DNA of 64,000 bases from Strix aluco (lineage: Eukaryota; Chordata; Aves; Strigiformes; Strigidae), in NCBI RefSeq assembly GCF_031877795.1, contig NC_133971.1, forward strand, positions 64,788,463 to 64,852,462, written 5' to 3'. This document shows, in pieces, positions 27,311-36,700 of the stretch. Position 1 is the stretch's first letter. Each line of letters opens with the position of its first letter. The position numbers were made by a program, and so were the translations under genes. Under the pieces are notes generated by a model. It had not been told where the DNA came from, did no database searches, and saw only the letters and a program-made list of their open reading frames with translations.

Positions 27311-28270
27311 TCAGACTTCTCCGTCCTTCTGCATTACCCACCAAGTGCACCCAGGTCCTTGGGCAAAAGTAATCCCACATATGGGATTACCTTTACGCGA
27401 TGCAGGAATTACCCAGACTGCCTTCCCCAGCATATTTTTAATGCACACTATGGGGGCTTTATGCCCATCTACAGTATATAGGAGGTTTGACTGAGCAGGG
27501 CCAGCTTGCTTGGCAGATCCTCTGATATTGACTGACCAGGTGGCTTTTGCTAAATGCACGTCCCAGTGTTTGAAAGTTCCACCACCCATTGCTCTCAGTG
27601 TAGTTTTTAGCAACCCATTGTATCGCTCAATTTTCCCAGAGGCTGGTGCATGGTAGGGAATGTGATATAGCCACTCAATGCCATGTTCTTTGGCCCAAGT
27701 GTCTATGAGGTTGTTTTGGAAATGTGTCCCATTATCTGACTCAATTCTTTCTGGCACGCCATGCCGACATACGACTTCCTTCTCAAGGCCTAGAATGGTG
27801 TTCTGGGCAGTGACATGGGGCACAGTGTAAGTTTCCAACCAACATGTGGCTGCTTCCACCATTGTAAGCACATAGTGTTTGTCATGCTGAGTTTGTGGGA
27901 GTGTGATATAATCAATCTGTCTGGCCTCCGCATATTTATATTTTGACCATTGTCCTCCATACCAAACGGGCTTTAACCGTTTGTCTTGCTTGATCGTAGC
28001 ACATGTCTCACATTCATGGATTACCTGTGCAATAACGTCCATGGTTAAGTCCACCCGTCGGTCACGAGCCCATCTGTATGTTGCATCTCTTCCCTGATGG
28101 CCTGAGGAGTCATGGGCCCAGCGAGCCATAGATTGTTCACCCTTATGTTGCCAGCCCAGATCTACTTGAGACACCTTAATCTTAGCTGCTTGATCCACCT
28201 GTTGGTTGTTCTGATGTTCTTCAGTGGCCTGGCTCTTCGGTATGTGAGCATCTACATGGCGTACTTTCAC
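27311..28270 (-). CDS. Retroviral integrase (pol 3' part), open for 319 codons
   Basis: This is the integrase region of the provirus, the best preserved frame in the element. The first 30 or so residues are the tail of RNase H (RHVDAHIPKS). The zinc-binding HHCC domain follows with H53, H58, C87 and C90. The catalytic core has D120 (RQIDYITLP), D179 (ESDNGTHF) and E215 (GKIERYNG), giving exact D,D(35)E spacing. A C-terminal region rich in Trp (CTWWV) follows. The ATG at 28270 is only the first Met in an open part of pol, because integrase is normally cut from a polyprotein. The frame is open although the upstream pol is broken, so autonomous expression is not expected. Confidence 0.9.
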   Translation of the reverse strand: MKVRHVDAHIPKSQATEEHQNNQQVDQAAKIKVSQVDLGWQHKGEQSMARWAHDSSGHQGRDATYRWARDRRVDLTMDVIAQVIHECETCATIKQDKRLKPVWYGGQWSKYKYAEARQIDYITLPQTQHDKHYVLTMVEAATCWLETYTVPHVTAQNTILGLEKEVVCRHGVPERIESDNGTHFQNNLIDTWAKEHGIEWLYHIPYHAPASGKIERYNGLLKTTLRAMGGGTFKHWDVHLAKATWSVNIRGSAKQAGPAQSNLLYTVDGHKAPIVCIKNMLGKAVWVIPASRKGNPICGITFAQGPGCTWWVMQKDGEV

Positions 28271-29121
28271 AACTACATTCTCTACCCGAGCAGCAATATC
28301 TTGCTATAATTCAGCAGCCCAGACGGGTTTGCCTCTGCGCTGCCAGTTGCTCCATTTCCACTGCTGTAACCACCCCCACAGCGCATTTGCCACCATCCAT
28401 GAGTCAGTACAGAGGTAGAGCACTGGCCACCTTTCTCACTCAGTGATATCCAAGGCCAGCTGGATGGCTTTCACCTCTGCGAACTGACTCGATTCACCTT
28501 CTCCTTCAGCAGCTTCAGTGACCCGTCGTGTGGGGCTCACACAGCTGCTTTCCACCTTCGATGTTTCCCCACAATGCAACAGGACCCGTTGGCAAACAGG
28601 GCATATCGCTTCTCATTATCCAGTAGTTCAGTATATGGTAGGGCCTCTTCAGCACCCATTCCCTCTTCCTCTGATTCCAAAATCTTTGCCTTCTGGCCAA
28701 TTTGTAATCACTTCCAATATTCCAGGATGGCTGGGGCTCTCTATTCGAGCCCGTTGTGTGATTAATGTGACCCATTTACTCCACGTGGCATCGGCTGCAT
28801 GGTGTGTAGAGGGGACACTCCCTTTGAACATCCAGCCCAGCACTGGCAGTCAGGGTGCCAGGAGGAGCTGTGCTTCAGTCCCGATCACCTCTGAAGCAGC
28901 CCGGACCCCTTCATATGCTGCCAGTATCTCCTTTTCAGTCGGAGTATAGCGGTCCTCGGATCCTCTGTATCCCCAAAATCCAAAACCCCAGGGATTGACC
29001 CCGAGTCTCCCCTGATGCTCTCTGCCAGAGACTCCAGGTAGGACCATTCTTCCTGACTGCAGTGTAGAGCATATTTTAACATCTTGTCCTGTCCAAACTG
29101 GCTCGAGGGCTACTGCATGAA
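28271..29121 (-). pseudogene. Retroviral RNase H region of pol, frameshifted
   Basis: Pieces of the RNase H domain appear in several frames between RT and integrase. Around 28850-28960 one frame shows YTPTEKEILAAYEGV, followed at 28649-28843 by LGWMFKG and THHAADATWSKW. Near 28380-28440 another frame gives a CTDSWMVANAL-like stretch bearing a conserved Asp, which runs on towards the integrase with one stop before it. RNase H would remove the RNA strand during reverse transcription. The frame changes make it non-functional. Confidence 0.8.
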
Positions 29122-30390
29122 CTATTTCCTGTTTAATTTGTCAAAAGCCTGTCGCTGCTCTGGGCCCCAAATAAAATCATTCTTTTTCTGGGTCACTTGA
29201 TAGAGAGGGCTGACAATCTGGCTGTAATTTGGAATGTGCAGTCTCCAGAAACCCACAACACCCAAGAAAGCTTGCGTTTCCTTTCTGTTAGTTGGTGGGG
29301 ACATATCTGTTATTTTATTAATCACCTCCTTTGGAATCTGACGATGTCCATCTTGCCATTTTACTCCTAAAAACTGGATCTCTTGTGCAGATATCTTGAC
29401 TTTACCACACTTTATGGCAAAACCAGCTCTCAGAAGGATTTGGATTATTTTCTCCCCTTTCTCAAAAAGTTCTTCTGCTGTATTACCCCATATAATGATG
29501 TCATTGGTGTACTGTAAATGTTCTGGGGCTTCACCCTGTTCCAGTGCAGCCTGGATCAGTCCATGGCAAATGCTGGGGTTGTGTTTCCACCGCTGGGGCA
29601 GTTGATTCCAGGTGTATTGGACACCCCTCCAGGTAAAAGCAAACTGCGGCCTGTATTCTGCTGCCAGAGGGATGGAGAAAAATATGTTGGCAATATCAAT
29701 CGTGGCGTACCACTTGGCTGCCTTCGACTCTAGGTCATACGGAAGTTCTAGCATGTCTGGCACGGCAGCACTCAGCGGTGGCGTGACTTCATTCAGGCCA
29801 TGACAGTCTACTGTCAATCTCCACTCTCCATTAGACTTTCGCACTGGCCTTACGGGGCTGTTAAAAGGGGAGCGCGTCTTGCTGATGACTCCTTGGCTCT
29901 CTAGTTGACGAATCAGTTTATGGATAGGGATTACAGAGTCTCGATTGGTGCGATATTGCCGTTGGTGCACTGTTGTAGTGGCAATTGGCACCCGTTGTTC
30001 TTCAACCCTCAGCAACCCCACAACAGAAGGATCCTCTGGTAGACCAGGTAACACAGACAGCTGTTTAATTCCTTCTGTTTCCAAGGCAGCTATACCAAAA
30101 GCCCACCGATACCCTCTTGGCTCCTTAAAATACCCTCTCCTGAGATAATCTATACGAAGAATACATGAAGCTTCTGGGCCAGTCACAATGGGGTGTTTCT
30201 CCCACTCTTTTCCACTTAGGCTCACCTCAGCCTCCAATACAGTCAACTGTTGAGACCCCCCTGTCACTCCTGAAATACAAAGGAGTTCTGCTCCTTTAAA
30301 ATTTGATGGCATTAGGGTGCATTGCGCACCAGTGTCCACTAGAGCCTTATACTGCTGGGGGTCAGATGTGCCACACCATCGAATCCACAC
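29122..30390 (-). pseudogene. Retroviral protease-reverse transcriptase, 422 codons, active site altered
   Basis: The N-terminal part is an aspartic protease with DTGA at residues 19-22 (VDTGAQCTLMPS). From about residue 130 a linker leads into reverse transcriptase: SPFNSPVRPVRK, WRLTVDCHGLNEVTPP, motif A IDIANIFFSI with D232, a FTWRGVQYTWNQLPQ stretch, then motif C YTND at 294-297. Retroviral motif C is YXDD; here the first Asp is Asn, so polymerase activity should be lost. QFLGVKWQDG and the TQAFLG region lie in the connection part, and the frame ends just before RNase H. The ATG at 30390 is not a proven start, because the protease frame may extend upstream through gag-pro. Confidence 0.88.
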
Positions 30391-31845
30391 AGTCCAGTAA
30401 ACTTGGTTGTCTCTGTCCTCCGCCTGGCTGGAGGCAGAGCCCCTCTAATGTTGGTCATAATACCCGCTAACAACAAATGGGTTAGTGTGGTGTGCACGGG
30501 CTTCAGTCTCACCTTGATCACTCACTTCTTGAGAATACAAATCAGAAGTTCTTCTCATAGGATCATGAGCAAAGTCGACCTTTCTGCTCTGTTTGGGCAC
30601 TTGATTACTGGAAATTGGATCAGCATTTCTCCTAAAAGAACCCCGTTTTGTACTTGTTCTTCCTTCCAGCTCACATACCTGCTCTTCTAGGAGGTAGGTA
30701 GGTTTTCCATCCCATTTCTTCATGTCTTCTCCATAGTCACACAGGCAATGCCACACCTTCCCCCGTGGTGTGTGCAGGTTCTCTCAAGTAGAGAAACGAC
30801 TGCTCCTAAGAGCCGAGATTCTAGTCCATGCAGGTGGGGAGTAGGACATGTCCTCTTTAAATTGCTGGAATTCTTGAGATAATTTCTCTACAGCTGTGAC
30901 AAGGGAGGAATAGAGACTTTCTTCATACGGTCATAGTCAGCGAGCCAATTCATCCACTGTTGGTCCCTCTTCATCTCTCCAGTCCCAATACTGCTAATGC
31001 ATTGTCATATGATGATGGTGTGCTCTACAAACTTCCGAGACGTGGGCTGGGTGCATTGGACTTCATCTGGATCTGTGGGTAGCTGTGCATTATCTGGGTC
31101 ATAGTAAACGATTTCCCGCACAGCTAGCTCCCTCAAGTATTGAATGGCTCTCTCCATAGTGGTCCACTTACTTGGATGACATATAAAATCTTCCTTGAAG
31201 TGATACCTCTCCCTCACACTTGACAGGAGTCGCGTCCAAAGACTGAGATTTTGTGTCTCCTTTCCAATGGCTCTGTCAATGCCCACTTCTCTAGACAGGG
31301 ATCCCAGCTGCCTCATCTCCCTACCCTCTAAGTCCACACTACTGTCCCCACTATCCCAGCACTGGAGCAGTCAGGTAACGAGTTGCTCACCTGGATGTCG
31401 GCTGAAATATTTTCTTATGTCTCACAGTTCACTCTCAGATAAGAGATCAGGTGACTATCACTGGCTCTGCCTTCTCCTCTTGTTCTTGTGATGGGCTTGG
31501 TTCATCATCACCCTGTAGACTGCGAGGGGATTTTCTTGTGTATTTCTTCTTATGTATGGTAGCAGCTTCTAGTGGCTGCAGTTTTTGTTACTTTGTTAAC
31601 AGTTCCAGAGCCCTTCTCTTCCTCTTGAGGGTGCTAACAGTGTTTAATAGCACTCGGTAAGCGTGGGCTAGGCCCCAGCATGTTGCAGTGAGCTCTGCCT
31701 CTCTGGAATTACCTGGCTGACAACATACTTTTTCCAAATATTTTACTAGTTCTTCAGGATTCTGCACTTGTGCAGGAGTGAAGTTCCAATACACTGGAAG
31801 TACCCACTGTTGTAGGTACTTGCCCATGCTACTCCATACCCCCAG
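30391..31845 (-). pseudogene. Retroviral gag, degraded
   Basis: The region between the leader ORF and protease holds gag fragments in different frames. 31588-31845 starts right after the TAG at 31846 in the same frame (GKYLQQWVLPVYWNFTPAQV). 31005-31337 has WTTMERAIQYLRELAVREIV and YYDPDNAQLP. 30445-30756 starts WHCLCDYGEDMKKWDGKP, a C-terminal gag-like piece. Gag would form the particle core. I see no CCHC zinc knuckle. Repeated frame changes and stops make it a pseudogene. Assignment is by position and by resemblance to gag of other avian ERVs; capsid boundaries cannot be set. Confidence 0.75.
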
Positions 31846-32190
31846 CTACTCATAATTCTCCAACCTTGGGGTAGGTTTCCAGGTGATACTCTTAAATAGT
31901 TGCTTAACCCTGAACAAAACCTGAACCACATGCAGGAACACACTAGCTCCTAGGAGTAAGATGACCATGTCAATGTCAACATTCCAAGGGTATTTGATAT
32001 TCCTGAATTTCTCAAACACAATTGTAAATAGCCCCAGGGCCAATGACTGCACCCTGTCATAGATCAGCATTACACAGTACAGCAAAACCAAAATCTTAAC
32101 CCAGCTCTCATGGATGGTGAGCAACAGCATGGGAAATACATATTGCAAATGAGGCGATAAAATCTTAAGGAGCCAAGCAATCAACATCAT
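31846..32190 (-). CDS. Hydrophobic leader ORF / gag N-terminal part of the provirus, 114 codons
   Basis: This open frame starts about 30 bases after the primer binding site, where the first gene of a retrovirus is expected. It is very hydrophobic, with likely membrane segments near residues 17-27, 31-44 (VKILVLLYCVMLIY), 49-59 (LALGLFTIVF) and 74-91 (MVILLLGASVFLHVV). It ends in a charged tail (KPTPRLENYE) at a TAG at 31846-31848; the same frame stays open past that stop into gag-like sequence. Either the hydrophobic part was once the gag N-terminus and the TAG is a lesion, or it is a separate leader protein with stop read-through. Usual gag N-termini are myristoylated and basic, so this is odd. 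I do not assign a function. Confidence 0.6.
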   Translation of the reverse strand: MMLIAWLLKILSPHLQYVFPMLLLTIHESWVKILVLLYCVMLIYDRVQSLALGLFTIVFEKFRNIKYPWNVDIDMVILLLGASVFLHVVQVLFRVKQLFKSITWKPTPRLENYE

Positions 32191-32220
32191 GACCTGTTCT
32201 GTCGTTATCTCAAACCTCAG

Positions 32221-32238
32221 GCCCCACGCTGGGTGCCA
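32221..32238 (-). other. Primer binding site, tRNA-Lys(1,2)-like
   Basis: In retroviral sense the site reads TGGCACCCAGCGTGGGGC, starting 6 bases inside the 5' LTR. From general knowledge of retroviral primers, it differs at two positions from the tRNA-Lys1,2 primer site used by spumaviruses and MPMV-like viruses. It would be the start of minus-strand DNA synthesis. The two mismatches fit ageing, one of them being a CpG change. Confidence 0.75.
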
Positions 32239-32244
32239 AAAGAC

Positions 32245-32662
32245 TTTTGTGGTTTGAACTCACCCAGTAGCCAATCACCTTGTGGCCAGTCATTTACTTC
32301 CCCACCTCCTTCCTGGTGAAATAGGGGAGGGACAAAAGAAATTCCTAGGTTTAATAAAAACAAATTTAGTAATAGTAACAAAACAACAGTAAAAATGGTA
32401 AGTCCAAATGGGTAAAATGCAGCAGTGGCTCACCGGCCAGCAATTGGTACGCAGCCCGCCTCCAGCAGCGATCCCGACCACACCAGAAATCCCACGGAAA
32501 TTGAAACCAAAAAAGGCTGTGAGTGAGCATGCATCCGCCTATACACTGAGCATGACGTCACATGATATAGAACACTTCAATGACCGATCCAGACCCGGCC
32601 CTCTAGCTGTGCTTCCTTTCAGCCCAAGGAAAGTTAACTCTATCCTGGCCGAAACCAGGACA
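32245..32662 (-). repeat. 5' LTR of the provirus
   Basis: About 418 bp. In retroviral sense it begins TGTCCTGGTTTCGGCCAGG at 32662 and ends near 32245. It carries a perfect CRE palindrome TGACGTCA (32553-32560) about 8 bases upstream of a weak TATA (TGTATAGG, 32539-32546). Both motifs sit in the promoter part of the LTR. No canonical AATAAA in the sense strand is obvious, so the polyadenylation signal may be degenerate. Confidence 0.9.
32553..32560. promoter_or_regulatory. CRE-type palindrome in the 5' LTR
   Basis: TGACGTCA is the full cAMP-response-element consensus. The matching site in the other LTR (26854-26861) reads TGACATCA, a single CpG transition. It would be bound by CREB/ATF-type factors; activity here is inferred only from the motif. 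Confidence 0.6.
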
Positions 32663-32667
32663 GATAC
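32663..32667. repeat. Target site duplication, right copy
   Basis: GATAC directly outside the 5' LTR matches the copy at 26526-26530. Confidence 0.85.
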
Positions 32668-33571
32668 TGTTGTGACTACAGCAGCTATCTCAAGCTTTAC
32701 TAAGTAAAGTTTTTTCCAGCAGAGATCAAGAAATACTGTTGCTTTTTCACTATGCAGAGTGAGATCCAGCTATAAGGAAGATGGATGCAAATTGAAAAAG
32801 TTGATGAGAAGGGATTTTCTTGACAAATTGAATAGAAAGTGTTTCACAAGAGAATAATAAATGGGCTTTATTGTTTTGTCAGAATTCTTTCAAATGAGAA
32901 GGCCTTCAGCTATTAAGGGTGATATGACACAAAAACAAATAGACATAAATCATCAGTATCTAAATATTTCTAACCATCAGTGGTGCTATAGAACAACTTT
33001 CCAACAGTAATAATGATGGGAAAATAGGACTACTGAACTGAATGATGGTTCTTAATCCATTTGTGGATGAGATTATTTAGCATGCTGAGCAGATGGCAGG
33101 ATTAAATGCTGCATTAGGATGCTCCTAGTCCTGTGCTTTTCAGGGTGTAGAGACCTGTTCCTGCCTCAGTGAATTTGTATTTACTTCTTGCAAGTAATCT
33201 TGTAAAGTTTCTCCCTCATAGTACGAAATACTTCAAAAAGATTAGAAATAATGTCTATTCTGAAAGTCCCTTTGTAAAAGTACAGAATCTAAAAGAGAAT
33301 TTAGTAAGGTTGAGTGAGCAATTTTCACCAGGATCTCGCTGAGTCAGTGAAATCTGTTACTGAAGGAAGAAACAGAGGTAGACTCCCAGGAATGTGGGAC
33401 AAAACCTGTAAACAGCTGAGGTTTTTTGAAAGTGTGTATTAAAGAAGGACAAAGTATGAAAGGTACCAGTTTTGGGGTACAGCAGTCTCAGTCAGGGGAG
33501 TTGTACTAGCATATTCCTAAAAACTGTATATTCAAGGATACCTTAAGGTCCTTGCATCTTTCCCGGGCCTG
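32668..33571. other. Intergenic, no gene seen
   Basis: About 900 bp of ordinary AT-rich sequence between the provirus and an LTR fragment. No frames, repeats or RNA genes are recognised. Confidence 0.6.
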
Positions 33572-33783
33572 TGTCATGGTATAACCCCAGTATGGGACAT
33601 ACTGCTGGTCAGTTGGGGCCAGTTGTCCCAGCTGTGTTCCCCCCAAAATTCTTGTGCAGCCCCAGCCTGCTTGCTGGCAGGGCAGTTTGAGGAGTAGAAA
33701 AGGCCTTGACACTGCATAAGCACTGTTCAGCAATAACTAAAGCATCAGTGCATTATCAACACTGCTCCCATCACAAATTAGGC
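33572..33783 (-). mobile_element. Avian ERV LTR fragment
   Basis: The segment begins TGTCATGGTATAACCCCAG, which resembles the outer end of the provirus LTR read on the same strand (TGTCGTGGTTTGAAT). It continues with CACTGCATAAGCACTGTTCA, CAGCAATAACTAAAGCATCA and GTGCATTATCAACACTG, blocks I recognise from common avian ERV LTRs. The match fades near 33783 without a CA end, so it is a truncated solo LTR or fragment. The minus orientation is inferred from the shared terminus. It is a different LTR family from the nearby provirus. Confidence 0.6.
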
Positions 33784-36700
33784 ATGCAAACCCAGTTTGG
33801 GATGGTCTCCAGCTTTTAAAAAAAATAACAAATAGAAGCAGCAGATGCCTGTGTCACATTCTGAGGCTCCAACCCTGCAGGTAGATCCCACGGGCAATTC
33901 CTGTTGAAGTCTAAAGTATTTTAATAATCCATGTGTGAATTGCTTTATATAAGCCTAACCAGCTTTATAGTATGGTAAGAAATTCTCACCTTCTTTGTGA
34001 AATGAAGAGTTCATTTCTTGAGGCATCTGCATTTTCACTGAGGTTATGTAAGTTGGACAATATGGTCCAATGGAAGGTTGTAGATTCTGTAAATATTCTG
34101 TAAGTTCTGTGATTACTGCATTGTGACATCTTTTTTACTTATGGTAGAAGTAATGTACCTCAGTTGTACTCTTACAAAAACAAAATTAAAATTTGAACAC
34201 GTTAATGTCCAACTGGGTCACTTTCTCCTGCTTATTAGGCTTACTGCATCAAGATTCATCAAACATAGGTTGCATTACAATCTCTGCCACTTTTTGAGCT
34301 GCTGCTTCTTTTCCTGCTGTGCTTCTCCAGCAATTCTGATGTGAAGCCCAAACTGCTAAGTACAACAGAATCTATTAATGCTGTTTTTTTCTCCACACAC
34401 ACTGTATCCCATTTAATACCAGGGTGTTGGGTTCATTGAAAGTAGTGGTCCAGTGTTTTAATGTGACATTATAATTTCAGATACAGTTTTTGAATATTAC
34501 CATTCACTTTAATGTTAGACACAGACGCCACTTGTTAACCAGTGGTACACTTTTAAGTACGCTAACTTCACCACCCCAATTGCATACTTTACCTACATCA
34601 TTAACTATGAGATATCCTCAGCCTTTCTGAATTTCCATCAAATATTCATAGCATTTTGCTGTTAACTTATGGTGCCAGTTATAGAACTACTTACAATTCA
34701 CCCATGTACCATGGGTGAAATCCCGGTCAAATGAAATGACTGATGGAACTTCCCTTGCTCTAGTAAGTCACTGGAGGTGTTTATTGTAGATTTTTTCAAT
34801 TTTCTATTCAAATAAATAGCATTATTTTATTTTAAATTAAATATTAAAATAATTTCATTTAGCTGAATAAAATACTCCTACTGGAGCTGATCAAGTGTGA
34901 AGAAGCTTACTGCCTTGAGCAACTGTAGTACCCATATGGACACCAAATCCTCAGACAACTTCAGAAATCCATAGTTTCTGTAAGTGGCAATGAAAGGAAT
35001 ATTTAAGGTTGTTACGTACCCTTCATATTTAGTGTGTCTTTCTCTGGGTCTTGCTTTTTGGTACAGGACTGGAGATAGCAACACTGCAGTATACAGAGTC
35101 TGTATTCTATATAAAGTCCAATTAGAAATCACCCTAATATATTACGATTAAGGATTTCCTTGTTATAGTCTGGACCATTTGCTGATCCAGACTGGCTATT
35201 TATAGCCCTGAAGAAGATCTCTTTTGCTGCCTGTTAAGTCATTGTTAAACTGATGTGCTCACAGCTGTAGGTGCAATGCTGCCTAATAATCTTTCTCAAG
35301 ATTTAGCATAACAATGTCCTAAAGTATCACAGAAGACAGCTAGAGTGTCAGTGACAAAGATGCTGGTAAAGACTGTGTTTTATGCCATGACTGTTCAAGA
35401 AAAAATATATGAGCTTTCTTTTCCATGACATCTGTAACATCTCAGTCAGTGACTAGTTCCAAGTAATTGTCTACTCTTGGGGCTGGTTGAGTGTTTCATG
35501 ATGAGGAATTTTTGTTATACTTGGATAAACTCACTAAAACTCAGACTTGACTTTTGGCTGGCAAAGAAAAAGGCTGGCTTCAGAAAGGACAAATGTTTTT
35601 TTGATTTGAGTTTTGGTCAACAGTATCTCTTGGTGACACTCTAGAAATACTGAAGGAGTTTCAAACTGATAAGTAAGCTAAACACACAAGCTGCTTTTGA
35701 TCAATGAAATTACTGGGAGAAAGCAAGATACCACTTCATTTGTAGTTAGAAATGGTGAAAACTTGCTTTAGTTCTCATTTCTTTGTGCACTGAAATGTTC
35801 TCTAAGTACCAACTTGCCAGGAAACATAACTTCTATGATAACACATATACTGAGAGCAAAAAAATTCTAAATCATTGTTTTTTTTCACATTTTATATTTT
35901 GTGGCACAATACTTCACTGATCTTTAATGCTTGTTTGCCACCTCAAAATAAATGAGAATAGATTGTAAACTCTAGTCATTGATGCTAATTGAACAAAAGG
36001 GGTTATAACCATAGTCCAAGATGACAGAGATAAATACAACTTGGAGTAATTTTTTATTTAAATACTTAATTACTTGATTTATTTATAGATTAAGAACAAG
36101 CTTCTGAGTCTACCACTCCCATTTTCAAGACAACTTGTGATGGTGATAAAATAGTAGTGTTTGCATCTATTACTCAGGTTTACATTGTAATTCACTAGGT
36201 ACAATACCAGTAGTCATCTTGTTTCTTTTGTTGAGAGCATGTATGCAGGTAAATTAACGGGGAATGAAAATAAACAGAATTACTCATGTAAAAACTCTTC
36301 AGAAGAGCTAACGGAATTATCCTACCTTCTGTTAGGGGCAGTTGTAACTGGGGACTTTATCCCAGAGCTTTCAGCTGAGAGGATTACAGTGACTGTTAGC
36401 AAAAGTTTCTCAGAAAGAAAACTTCTGCAATATTCAGCTTTCATTTCCAGATGTAATACAAAGGTTGGGTTTGAATTTTGGTTTTGTTTTTAAAATTCTA
36501 TCTCCTTAATTTCATTGGTTCCTATGTGGCTCAAAGACAGCAACACTCAGAAGACAGCTGCCATGGCAGATGAGAGTATCTACAGTAGTCAAACTAAGAT
36601 TGACCATTTATTCATGAGAAATTGGAAGCAAAGCCTTTTTGAATGAAGGGGTTTTCATAGTTAAAAGTCCCAGATAGGATTATTGTAGTCTTTTGTGAAG

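Larger units (their letters stand above)
26531..32662 (-). mobile_element. Endogenous retrovirus, ERV-L-like, near full length, no env
   Basis: A 6.1-kb provirus on the minus strand: 5' LTR (right), primer binding site, hydrophobic leader ORF, degraded gag, protease-RT, RNase H, integrase, polypurine tract, 3' LTR (left). GATAC flanks it on both sides. The single pol layout with no env between integrase and the 3' LTR, the 5-bp duplication and the pol sequence suggest class III (ERV-L/spuma-related). A Lys1,2-type primer site would also fit class II, so the class call is moderate. Stops and frameshifts occur in gag and RNase H, and RT has lost a catalytic Asp. By eye the LTRs are about 85% identical, which implies an old insertion. 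Confidence 0.92.

Noticed and set aside
28112..28949. Plus-strand frames opposite the provirus pol (up to 143 codons)
   Set aside because: The coding signals with motifs (integrase, RNase H) are on the minus strand.
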